NCBI GenBank assembly: GCA_021397845.1
Contig: JAHSVC010000031.1
Location: forward strand, 1,302,001-1,366,000
Direction of reading: 5' to 3'
Origin: Areca catechu
Taxonomy: Eukaryota; Streptophyta; Magnoliopsida; Arecales; Arecaceae
DNA length: 64,000 bases
Below, piece after piece: positions 11,709-22,139 of the stretch. The position numbers were made by a program, and so were the translations under genes. The notes under the pieces are model-generated. The model was not told the DNA's origin and did no database searches. It saw only the letters and a list, made by a program, of their open reading frames with translations. How positions within the stretch are numbered: position 1 is the stretch's first letter; every line of letters begins with the position of its first letter.

Positions 11709-13351
11709 ATCTCTCCCTTTTGGTGATGACAAAACTTTAAGTATATGAACAGGATAAGCTTAAAAAGATTAACAATAAGATAAACATGTAAGCTCAAAAT
11801 CAATGAGTATCAAGCTCCCCCTCAAAATATGATTTCAAAAATATTTTCAAACTATGCAAAATTTTCAAATTTTCTTCCTCTCACTAATTCTTCCTTAAGA
11901 TTATAACTTTTTGCTTTCTTCTCCCCCTTTTGCACTTTCTTTCATTTCTTATATGATTTTTCATGTTTATCCAATCTTTTCCTTTTTCATACTTAACATT
12001 TTCTCCCCATTGTTGTCATCATAAAAAAGGATGAAAGACAATACAAAATGAAAATGAAGGTAGAAAGAATGGCAAGTAGATCATCAAAATCAATACATAA
12101 AATCAATTAATCATGATACCACTTAAATTTGTTACAGACTGAACATGATATAGCACTTGAAATATGATACCACTAAAATGATATGCATATGTCAAGAAAT
12201 AATTCAATATATATAAGCTCTGATATGCATATTATCCATTCACCTTACTTGTTCATGGGATAAGGCCACAGCGGCACCCCAACATATCATAAAAGCCCCC
12301 CGTGAATAGGAAGAGAGGGTCTTTGAACCCTACTTAGCTCCTATGACTAGACGGCCATGTTGACTAACCCAATCCAAAGCAGTTACTAGGAATTTTTTAA
12401 AAATAAATTTTGATACCACTTGAATGTAAATCCCCTCAAAGGATTAGATTTGAAAACAAGGAGAGGGAGTATCAGAGCAATATAACTAAAGCATGATATC
12501 CAACAAAATATTCAAGGCATCATATATGTATATAATGATAATAAATCTTTGGATGCTCTCCCTAAATGTTATTCCCCCCTTAAGAATATGCATTCATTTG
12601 AGGAATAAAACATGAAAGCACATAGTATCATAATTTCAGATAATTTGAGATATGAGCATAAATTCTAAGTCTGATAGCAAAGATTTAAATTTTTTCAAGA
12701 TATTCATGATTTTCAAACTACAATACATTGATACCACTTAAAAACTTTTAGCATGATTTCAAATTCATTTAAAATGATTTGATATCCATACAAATGCTAG
12801 AAGTAATTCGATAGCAAGTCTAGCTATTGAATTAAGGGTTTATCAATATGCACACCTTCTTCTTAAATGTAATCCTTAACTACCAATTCTATACTTGTTT
12901 CAAATCATTTCTAACTAAAAAATAGATGTCAAAAATGAAAAAACATAAATCATAACATTTCACTTGAAATAGTTCAAAACTATATTAATCAAAATCAAGT
13001 GAAAGTCTAATAATATAAGTTTAATCATGAGAGCATGAAATCCATCAACATCAAAGAGTTCATGATCACAACAAATGACTATTAGTCTAAGCTTGATTCT
13101 AATTAATCAATTGAAACAATTTTTAATTCAATATGCACCTTTAAAAGTACTTTTCATGAAATAATTTAAGATACATTAATCAAAATCAAGTGAAGGTCTT
13201 ACAATCACAAGTTTAATCATGATAGCATGAAATTCATCAACATCAAAAAGTTCATGATCATAACCAATGATTATAAATCTAAACTTGATTCTAATTAAAC
13301 ATTTAAAATAATTTTTCAAATTAACTGATGCAATATTTATAACAAATATTC
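11709..13351 (-). other. S internal non-coding DNA (copy 2)
   Basis: Polypurine tract at 11709-11722, more purine-rich blocks near 11816 and 11920-11931, and the foldable module at 12239-12390. No supported gene. It joins across the solo LTR to gag-proximal DNA at 14868. Confidence 0.75.
12239..12390 (-). repeat. Cross-family foldable module, S copy 2
   Basis: Duplicate of 7311-7463 with the same GGGTCTTTGAACCCT core. Confidence 0.75.
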
Positions 13352-14862
13352 TGTTGCCCAATAAGCAACCCAAGAGGGGGATAAATTGGGTCTCTAAAAA
13401 ATATTACTTGATGCAATCCAATCCAACAATCAATTAAGGTGTAAGGAATCAAATATAATGCTCTTAAATAAAAGTGCAGCGAAAATAAAGAGCAATAAGT
13501 GAAAAGCAAGTAGAGAGATCAATCAACCACAAAGATCAAGAAATAGAGTGGTTCGGTGCTATTCAATACACCTACATCCACTCCCTAAGATCCCTTGAAA
13601 ATTCAATATAATCACACCGATTATAGTGATTAGTTTTGCGGGCTCACTAATAAAAAAGCCAACTTATTTTCATAAGGCCAACAAGTCAAAACCTCAATTG
13701 TTTTACGGGCTAACCAAGAACCTAAATAGTTTTACGGGCTAACAAACAATCTCCCTTGGTTTTCCGGGCTAACCAAGAACCTAATTGATTTTCAAAGGCT
13801 CACTAATAACCTCCCTGGTTTTACAATAGGCTAACCAAGAACCCTTACAATAAATAAGTTTTTGAAGTAATGAAACATTGAAAGCTTTCTAAAATAGAGC
13901 GGTATCTCTTTGAAGCTCAATGTAGAGATGCTTTGAACTTATTGAAGCCTCTTGAATCCTCAAGAATGGATGATCTTCAATGCTCTTGAAGGCTCTTGAA
14001 TACTTGGAGGCTTGCTTTTGCTTGAGAGTGGTTGAATCTTCAATGAATAGGAGTTAAAGCTATCTTTTCTTCTCTCTTGAATGCTTCTATTTCATTCTCA
14101 TCAATATTTTCCTTTTTGATTTGATTTGGAGCATATAAATACTTTCTTAAGGCCTCAAATCATGTTTCTAGCCATTAGACTTGAAAAACTAGCCGTTGGA
14201 GGTCAAAAGGTTCGAGTTCTGCATTTGAAAAACTAGCCGTTATTATTTCTAGAACTCATGTGTCGATAATTCAGGCTGTGAATCGATACTTTAGGTCGAC
14301 ACTTGAACTTCTTGAGTCGACACCCAGTTCAAAAATCTTCAATCTGATTCTCTGGAAATCTTAGATTTGTCGACACGTCCTCGGTGAGTCGACACTTTGA
14401 GTCGACACTTCTCTTCCATGTATCGACACTTCTGCAGTTCTTCATTTTCAGCAAGTTCTGTGGCTTGAAAATCTCAGGCGATGAGCTGATCCATGTGTCG
14501 ATACTTTGAGTCGACACTTCAGGTCCATGTGTTGATACTTCAGTCATGCCATCTGAAATATTCTTTGCGTACTGGCTTGAGTCGACTCTTTGAGTCGACA
14601 CCTCACTAAAATCTTCACAGAAATGTGTGAACTTGAGTTGAAATAGATTTATACTTCACTCAATTGACCATTCAAGCAATCTTTGACTTTCTAAGTCTTC
14701 TTTGAGCAATTCTTTTCATATAAACTTGGCTTTCTCAATCAAACAAACTTCTTCAAATTTGTGAGCACCTTTTTCTATAAAAACCCACTTCAAGAAAACC
14801 ATTAGTACTCAACTTATATTTAACCGTTTTGCTTATCATCAAAATCAATAATGGAGTTAACA
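13352..14862 (-). mobile_element. Solo Sirevirus-like LTR inside S
   Basis: 1,511-bp TG...CA unit (TGTTGCCCA...GAGTTAACA) with TSD TATTC on both sides (13347-13351 and 14863-14867) and no internal DNA, so it is a product of LTR-LTR recombination. V has the same internal region without this insertion at about 27715, which confirms the empty site. Same subfamily as 1-1235. Carries the hairpin array (about 13635-13840), a TATA-like box at 14131-14142 and palindromes at 14255-14610. Confidence 0.9.
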
Positions 14863-15059
14863 TATTCAACTATAATTTCAATTATGGAAGGAAATGTTTA
14901 GAATTTACCAATAATATAATCTTTCCTTTACCATTTAGTCTATAATGCAGTAGGTCCACTTCTTTAAATTGTCTTGTACGCCCATTTTTCAAAAACTTTC
15001 TTTCTTCATGTTGGGCTACAAGATATTCCTGCAAAATACTAAGTGAACAATTTTGCTAT

Positions 15060-16306
15060 CTAAACTTTCTTGGATCCTTTAGGATTAGTAACTATGGTTC
15101 CTTTTGAAATCCAAATTTTTCTTAATCTACAAGGATATGCATTAAGTCCAGATTTATAAGACAAATTGGAAGAAGCAGGTATAAGGAAATTCTTCAAAAA
15201 TTTTTGCTTCTTTTCTTCAATCAAAATATTTTTCTCATTCAAAAATTTATCACATAAATCTCTCAAAACATCATTTTTTTTTTGTAAAAATTTTTTTTCT
15301 TTAGAAAAATTATTCTTTTAATTTTTCAAAATATTAATCTTGGCATTTAAATCATCATTTTTATTAGCAAGATTGGTATTCTCAAGAGAAAAGAAATCTA
15401 CATTCCTTTTTAATTTCTTGTGCTCAATTTTTAGCAATTTGTATTCATGCACAAAATCATTGAATGCATAATGTAATTCATCAAAGATAAATCATAATCA
15501 TTTTAAGCACATACCTTTTCCTCATTTGCCTTAAGCAAAGATGGGTAACTTCTTGTTCATTTTTCGAACTATAATCTTCACCATCGCTCCAAGTTGCCAT
15601 CATTGTCTTGAATTTCTTTTTGGCTTTGAGGGCTATTATCTTCTTCTTCTCTTGATCAGCAATCACTTCCTTTGCCATAAATTCAACTCATGGGTCATGA
15701 GTAAACCAATAAGCTCCTCCAAAGGTAAGGTTTCTATATCTTTAGCTTCTTGGATCGCCGTCACCTTTGGATCGATGATATTGGCAAAGACTTGAGAATT
15801 TTATTAACCAAATCAGCATTAGTATAGACTTTGCCAAGACATTTCATTTCATTAACAATATTAATAAATCTAGTAGACATATTAGATATAGATTCATAAT
15901 GTTTCATTTTAAATATTTCATAAGTATATATAAAAATATTAATCTTAGTATTTTTTACTTGAGGAGTACCCTCATGAGTAACCTCAAGTGTGTCACATAT
16001 TTCCTTCGCTGTTTCATATATGGAGATCCTATTGAATTCATTAGGGTGCAATGTGCAATAAAGCAAGTTCATTGCCTTGGCATTAATCTCAAATTGCTTA
16101 ATATCATTTTCATCCCAATTCTCTTCGAGTTTTGGAATGGAAATGCCATTAACCAATATTGAAGGAATATGTGGACCATTAATAATCATTTTCCAAAGAT
16201 AATAATCTATAGATTGAATATAAATGAGCATGCATGTTTTCCAATATGTGTAATTAGTGCCATTGAAAAATGGTGGTCTAACACTAATACCTACAAGGGT
16301 TGCCAT
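15060..16306 (-). pseudogene. S gag (Ty1/copia, UBN2/DUF4219 type)
   Basis: The ATG at 16306 opens MATLVGISVRPPFFNGTNYT, the standard N-terminus of plant copia gag (nucleocapsid-assembly domain). The next blocks (YWKTCM, GPHIPS, KAMNLLYC, KEICDTLEVTHEGT, NADLVNKILKSLP) follow the family order to about 15761. The frame then shifts. LIGLLMTHELNL and KKKFKTMMATWSDGED are readable at 15480-15760, and a lysine-rich C-terminal piece at 15060-15266. No zinc knuckle and no protease follow. The PBS is 40 bp upstream. Expected role: capsid of virus-like particles, possibly supplied in trans to related elements. Broken here by frameshifts. Confidence 0.85.
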
Positions 16307-16345
16307 GATCTTTTACTCAAAATTGTTAGATTTTCAAATAGAGTA

Positions 16346-16361
16346 CCAGGCTCTGATACCA
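16346..16361 (-). other. S primer-binding site (initiator tRNA-Met)
   Basis: The minus strand reads TGGTATCAGAGCCTGG two bases after the 5' LTR end, complementary to the 3' end of plant initiator tRNA-Met. Confidence 0.93.
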
Positions 16362-16363
16362 AT

Positions 16364-17947
16364 TATTGCCTAGCGAAGATGCAACCAAAGAGGGGGGTGA
16401 ATTGGGTTTATAAAACTTTCAAACTATTTGCAATAAACTAAATAAGTATGTGCTAATTCAATTCAAGTTGCTTGTGTTTTGCCAAAGTGTTTGTGTGCTT
16501 CAAAATAATATGCAACAGAATTAATAAAGTAAATGCACAAGAGTAAAAAAGTACTAAAGAAGCAAGCACAAACACACCAATATATAGTGGTTTGGTGCAC
16601 TCTAAGGTACCTACAACCACTCCCAAGATCCCCTTAGGAATTCATTATAATCTCAACCGATTACAGCCGATTAGTTTTCCGGGCTCACTAATCAAAACCT
16701 GACTTGTTTTCACAAGGCTCACAAGTCAGAACCTCACTTGATTTTATGGCTAACCAAGAACCTAAATGGTTTTAAGGCTCACCACCAACCTTCCTTGGTT
16801 TTCTAGGCTAACCAAGAACCTAATTAGTTTCAAGGCTCACCAACAACCTTCATTGATTTTCTGGGCTAACCAAGAACCTTTATAACAAAGTAAGAATGAA
16901 AGTAAATAATACATTAAAGCTTTCTAAATAAAGCAAATATCCTTTGAAGCTCTTTGGATGATGTTGAAGAAGCTTGTCTTCAATTTGTTGAAGTCTTTGA
17001 ATGAAGCTTGATGTTGTAGACTTGAAAGCCCTCTTTAAAACTGGATGCTTGAAGGCTCAACTCTCTCAAAATATGAATCCTTAAGGTGTATGGAGCTTTT
17101 CTCTTAAAGGATTACCTCCCTATTTGATTTGTGTTGATTATATAGCTCTCCAAACTTAAATAACCATTAGAGACCATTGGAGAGAAAAAACTAGCCGTTA
17201 CAAACATTTTGGGGAAGTTCTGTTCTTCAAAAAACTAGTCATTGTAGAGCTATCGTCCGTTCAAGTGTCGACACTTCAGGTCATGTGTCGACACGTATGG
17301 TTGACACTTTGAATAGTGAGTCGACACTTGACCAAAAAATATCTTCTGAAGTCTTCTATTCTGCACTGGTGAGCCGACACTTCATCTGATGAGTTGACAC
17401 TTTGAGTTGATACTTGTCATCCATGTGTCGACACTTCAGGCAAGTCCTTAACTTCAGCAAGTTCTGTGATACAAAAATCTCAGGCGATGAGCTGATCCAT
17501 GTGTTAACACTTTGAGTCGACACAACACATCCATGTGTTGACAATTCAGCTATGCCAACTGAAACTTTCTCTGCGTGCCGGCATGTGTCGACACTTCACT
17601 GTCATGTGCCGACACTTTGTGCCATGTGTCGACACTTTGAGTCGACATCTTGACTCATGTATTGACACTTTGAGTCGACACATCATTGAGACTTTTTTCA
17701 AAACTTCTAAACTTGTGCTAATCAAGTTTGTGTTAAATCATATGTCCATTCAAACAATCTTCAACTATCGAAGTCTTCTTTGAGCATATTTTTCATTTAA
17801 ATTTGGACTTCTTCGACTGAATGACAATCTTTTCAATCTTTCAACTTTTAATGAATACTTGAAATTGATAAACACTTTTAACATGCATTAGTACTTATAT
17901 ATACTTAAATATTTTGTCAATCATCAAAATCAAGACCAGAGTCAACA
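16364..17947 (-). repeat. S 5' LTR
   Basis: 1,584 bp. Starts TATTGCC (TG changed to TA) and ends AGAGTCAACA, then TSD CGATT (17948-17952). Hairpins include GATTAGT/ACTAATC from about 16669. TATA-like GATTATATAG at about 17136. GTCGACAC cluster at 17255-17680. Confidence 0.9.
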
Positions 17948-18978
17948 CGATTCGATCCGATCGAACCTGATTGACCTAATTAGGTCAAATTGGCTCACCT
18001 AATTGTCCAATTCAAATCACATATCGAATTGACTCATGAAACCAATCCAATTTGTTCATGAAATCCTACAAGACAAGATTGACATCTAGGAACATGTCAT
18101 AGCTACCTCGAAGATGAGGAATTTGGTAGAAATTGCCAAAATATCTTTCAGTAGTAAATTATCGTGCAATTCAATCTTTTGATCTCCCATTATCCCGATT
18201 AAGTGATGGTTAAGGATAAATGTCTAACCCTAACACTTAATCATATCGAATCTCAGCTCGATCATGAGGATTCAGCCGATGACCGATTAGAAGCCACTTC
18301 TAATCTATCCCACTTTGCAAAGATTCTTTGAGTCACTCATCGAAGAGATTACACAGATAACATATCCTCTTACCAGGATTGATCGATTCCTTGTTGGTCT
18401 ACTCATATCCTTTGAACACCTTCCACCATACCCAGAACACCCCGTACATGTCACAATGCCATGAATGAGAATGAACTAAAGTATGGCTTATTATGCACAA
18501 GGAACCATGGTGACCTCAGGTATGATGATCACATGCATAACTTCTACTCTGGGACCTATCTTTTGATAAGAAGTAAGACTTCTATAAGATAGTCCCGGTA
18601 CGGATCAATTAGTGTACTCATAAACAAATGAGCACCCTTATCCTTGTATTAATGTCTTTACACAAGTGGCTATGAGACCAACCACTCTCATCAACTGAGT
18701 ATACATAGGATAAGCTAGTCTTACCGGATTCATCGATCCTCGAATCGATGGTCCAATGACTAGGAACATTATAGATTAGTGTTTATAGGAATTAGGTATC
18801 ACTGTTATTTTATCATAACCCTAATTTTATTGCCCTACTCTATGGGGTTCATAGAAAACATGACACAGTAGTATATGATGAATCCAATGCCTTTATTATA
18901 AATAATGTTGTCATACATGAGTTGGAAGTTTACAAAAAGGCCCATACAATGATTGACTCTTAGGGCATTTTTTTATCA

Positions 18979-18995
18979 AACTCCCACTTGCACTA
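18979..18995 (-). other. W polypurine tract
   Basis: The minus strand reads AAGTGGGAGTT abutting the LTR start TGATAAAA. The same tract serves Y at 32489-32500. Confidence 0.7.
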
Positions 18996-20488
18996 AAGCC
19001 AATCGCCCTTATACTTTATGCCTATACAATCCAAGTGGCGATCTAACTGCTGCTTGGCTAATGCTTTAGTGAATGGGTTTGCTATATTGTTCTTTGTGTC
19101 AACTCGTTCGATGACAACATCTTGTCTTTCTATAATCTTTCGAACGAGGTGGAACCATCTTAGAATGAGCTTGGACTTGTGATGAGACCTTGGTACCTTA
19201 GCTTGTGCAACAGGCCCAGTGTTATCACAGTATAATGGCACTAGCTATTGTACATTAGGAACCACGCCCAATTTCATGATGAATTTTTTCATCCAGACAG
19301 CTTCCTTTACGGCTTTATTAGCAGCTATATACTTTGCCTCAATGACTAAGTTAGCAACAGTAGGCTGCTTGGTACTCTTCCAACTCACTACACCACCATT
19401 CAGGGAGAAGACATACCCGATATGGATTTGCTATCATCTAGATCTGATTGAAAACTAGAATCTGTATAGCCTTCTAGTTTCAACTCAGATCTTCCATATA
19501 CTAGAAAAATATCTTTAGTTCTCCTCAGGTACTTAAGAATATTTTTTTACAGCTTTCCAATTATCCTCTCCTGGATCTGCCTGAAATCTGCTCACTATGC
19601 CCAAGGCCTGAAATCTGCTCACTATGCCCAAGGCATAAGCAACATCAGGCATGGTACATAACATGGTATACATAATCGATCCTACAATCGAAGCATAAGG
19701 AATCATAGCCATACTCTCTCTTTCTTTTGATGTCTTAGGAGACATCTTCTTAGAGAGTTGTATGCCTTAACTCATTGGCAAGTAACCTTTCTTACTTCCA
19801 TCCATGTTGAATCTCTTCAACACTAAGTCAATGTACCTAGATTGGGATAAGTCCAGCATCCTCTTGGATCTATCTCTATAGTCTTAATACCCAGTATATA
19901 GGATGCTTCTCCCAAATCCTTCATGAAAAACTTTGATGATAGCCAAGTTTTAACTGATTGTAACATTGGGATATCATTCCCAATGATCAGTATGTCATCC
20001 ACATACAAAACTAAGAAAACAATGGCACTCCCACTTGTCTTCTTATACACACAAGGTTCATCCACATTTTTGATAAAACCAAATCCTTTGATTGTTTCAT
20101 CAAAAGGATGTTCCAACTCCTCAATGCTTGCTTAAGTCCATAAATGGACTTCTTTAACTTGCATACTTGGTTTGGTCTCCCACTTGAGACAAACCCTCTG
20201 GCTGTGACATTTAGACTTCTTCCTCAAGGTTTCCATTGAGGAAAGCAGTCTTTACATCCATTTACCAGATCTCATAGTCATGGTATGCTACTATGGCAAG
20301 CAGTATCTGAATGGACTTGAGTATAGCTACTAGAGAAAAGGTTTCAACATAGTCTACACCATGTTTTTGACAAAATCTTTTGCTACCAGCCTAGCCTTAT
20401 AAGTCTTAACTTGATCATCTGCTCCAATCTTCTTCTTGAAGACCCATTTACACCCTATCAGGTTAATTCCTTCAGGTGGATCTACCAA
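18993..20488 (-). pseudogene. W pol, RT C-terminal half and RNase H
   Basis: Read right to left: copia RT with LVLYVDDILIIGND (catalytic YVDD intact, about 20000) and DLGEASYILGIK; then the RT-connection block YASIVGSIMYTMLCTMPDVAYALG (19533-19745); then RNase H ending LYCDNTGPVAQAKVPRSHHK and NNIANPFTKALAKQQ (18993-19241). Frameshifts separate the pieces. A 27-bp tandem duplication at 19580-19633 repeats ALGIVSRFQ. The N-terminal RT blocks continue to 20488, where Z interrupts the gene; the remainder is at 41371 onward. Confidence 0.88.
19580..19633. repeat. 27-bp exact tandem duplication in W pol
   Basis: The unit CCTGAAATCTGCTCACTATG plus seven more bases occurs twice back to back (19580-19606 and 19607-19633). 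It keeps the frame and repeats nine residues. Confidence 0.9.
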
Positions 20489-20493
20489 GGTCC
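20489..20493. repeat. TSD of Z, left (GGTCC)
   Basis: GGTCC before TGTTGAGTC pairs with TGTCC at 41371-41375 (one mismatch). W integrase/RT coding DNA resumes on the other side. Confidence 0.8.
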
Positions 20494-21161
20494 TGTTGAG
20501 TCTTGTGTGGTGTATCCAAGGCATCTAGAGTCAAGTTTTGGGTCATTGTCATGTTGGTCATGATGTAACTAGGGCTAGGAGTGAGTCCGGTAAAAGTCCT
20601 AGGTGATAGACTGTGTTACAATATTTATTGTTCAGTCTGTCTGTTCGAGTCGACTCGATTTCTAGGAGTCGACTCTAGTTCTCAGGATAGGTATGAAGAC
20701 ACTCTAGTCAAGTTGGCTCAGATGGATTAAAGTCAGCTCAGATGCATAGTTAAGAAACCTGTTGTCTGGACGAGTCAGCTTGGATGGATTTGAGTCGACT
20801 CGGATGATGGGTTTGTTGTTTTAACGATGTGCTAGTTGGGAGTGGTTCAAGGGTCTAGGTTGGTTTAACCTAGGGATATCTATATTTATATTGTACGGTC
20901 TTGAGAGAAGGAGGATCAAGTCTTTCAAGAGATCCTGTAAGCTATTCACATAGGAGATAATATAAACCCTTATTTTCTCCCTAAACTTTTCTTAATCTTG
21001 ATATATTCTTTGGTTGAACTTCTTTACCTCGATCTCCTAAGATTCGTGGTATAGTGTTCACGTCAGGCTTGTTGCTTCTGCTATGGTTTCTTCACGGTGC
21101 TTCATGTTTGAGATGGTGCAAGTGGTCCGGACAGGGTGATCTCATCTGGTGTGTCACGATA
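20494..21161 (+). repeat. Z 5' LTR
   Basis: 668 bp, starts TGTTGAGTCTTGTGTGG and ends GTGTCACGATA (expected ACA changed to ATA). Matches 40705-41370 throughout. Has repeated GAGTCGACTC / GAGTCAGCTCGGATGGATT motifs and an AT-rich TATATTTATATTG at about 20880. Confidence 0.92.
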
Positions 21162-21164
21162 GTT

Positions 21165-21180
21165 TGGTATCAGAGCCTGG
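21165..21180 (+). other. Z primer-binding site
   Basis: TGGTATCAGAGCCTGG, complementary to initiator tRNA-Met, four bases after the LTR. Confidence 0.93.
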
Positions 21181-21289
21181 GTTGCATGAAGGAAAGAAGA
21201 TCACTGCTAGGATCAGGTGCGGAATAATTTTTTTGATCAAAACATCAAGGTGAGTAGTTGCTGTTGTTGATTTGATAAAATCTGTTGAT

Positions 21290-22100
21290 ATGGCATCTAG
21301 TAGTATTAAGGCAAAATTTGGAAAATTTGATGGCAAGGAAAACTTCCCTTTGGTAGCAAAGGATGAAGGATTTACTCATACAGAACCAGATCTATAAGGT
21401 GTTGGTATGAGAGAAGCCAGAGAAGGTTAGTTTGGAAGAATGGGAGGAATTAGAAGAGATAGCTTTCAGCACAATCAGGATGTGCTTGGCTGATCAGGTT
21501 CTACCTGAGATCAGTAGAGAAACCATGGCGAAGGGTCTTTGGAGGAAGTTGGAGAACACATACTTGGGTAGGAATATGATGAACAAGTTATGGTTAAAGA
21601 AATAGCTGTACAGCTTGTAGATGCCTGAGGGAGGAGATCTGATTGCTCATATCCAAAAATTTAATCAAGTGTGCTTGGATGTTATGAGTATTGATGTAAA
21701 GATAGATGAGGAGGATAGAGCTCTCTTGTTACTGTGTTAACTTCCAGTATCATATGACGGTCTCAATTACAACTTTGGTGTATGGAAAGAACATAAACTT
21801 CTGAAGAGGTGGTTGGAGTTCTCAGTCTAATGAACATTGAAAAGCTCTGTAAAGGGAGTTCAAGTTCAGAGGTTCTTGCCATGAATGAAAGGCAAGGAAG
21901 GCAAGGGATAGCACTCGAGGAAAATCAAAGGTAGGTCCAAATCTCGAGGTAGTCGCAGGGCTGGAGGTGTTTTAAATGTCATCAGCCTAGTCATCTGAAG
22001 AGGAACTGTCCACTTCTGAAGAATAAGAAGGAGAAGGGCTTTTCCAAAGGAGATTCGACCAGTGGGAGTGGTGTATATTTCATCTGAGGACAGTGACAGT
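21290..22100 (+). pseudogene. Z gag with CCHC zinc knuckle
   Basis: The ATG at 21290 gives MASSSIKAKFGKFDGKENFP, a copia gag start. Gag helices continue in broken frames (EISRETMAKGLWRKLE, DEEDRALLLL). The zinc knuckle CFKCHQPSHLKRNC (C-x2-C-x4-H-x4-C) is complete at 21968-22009 and is followed by a basic stretch. Expected role: capsid and RNA-binding nucleocapsid. At least three frame lesions are visible. Confidence 0.82.
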
Positions 22101-22139
22101 GATTTACTGGTTGTATCAGGTGGAGCCATGGAGTATGAC

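Larger units (their letters stand above)
8865..13788. repeat. 4.9-kb tandem duplication, copy 2
   Basis: Contains W LTR sequence 8865-10123, S 3' LTR 10124-11708, S internal 11709-13351 and the first part of the solo LTR. It continues without a break into the rest of the solo LTR at 13789, so copy 2 carries the native right-hand side and copy 1 the native left-hand side, as expected for a direct tandem duplication. Confidence 0.92.
5212..17947 (-). mobile_element. Gag-only Sirevirus-like element S
   Basis: Minus-strand element with 1.57-1.58-kb LTRs (TG...CA), TSD CGATT, PBS to initiator tRNA-Met, one gag region and no protease, integrase, RT or RNase H. Sirevirus-type traits are the repeated polypurine-like blocks near the 3' LTR, long low-GC internal non-coding DNA, and palindrome-rich LTRs. 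It contains a solo LTR (13352-14862). The 3' LTR with adjoining internal DNA is doubled by the 4.9-kb tandem duplication. Its layout is the same as that of V, so the loss of pol is old and shared. Confidence 0.88.
3663..18978 (-). repeat. W 3' LTR (left copy), interrupted by S
   Basis: Real LTR sequence is 3663-5211 plus 17953-18978. It matches the right LTR at 44578-46977 plus 55263-55408 along its length (for example the opening GAATTCTCYCAGGGTRYCGGG and the shared block ending TTTGAGTCGATTCGATCCGATCG). The right LTR gives the uninterrupted site at 46080, which places the S insertion exactly. Ends are TGATGAG...TTTATCA. About 1.26 kb of it is duplicated at 8865-10123. Confidence 0.88.

Noticed and set aside
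16346..16361. tRNA gene fragment
   Set aside because: Only the primer-binding complement of initiator tRNA-Met is present, exactly beside an LTR; no cloverleaf follows.
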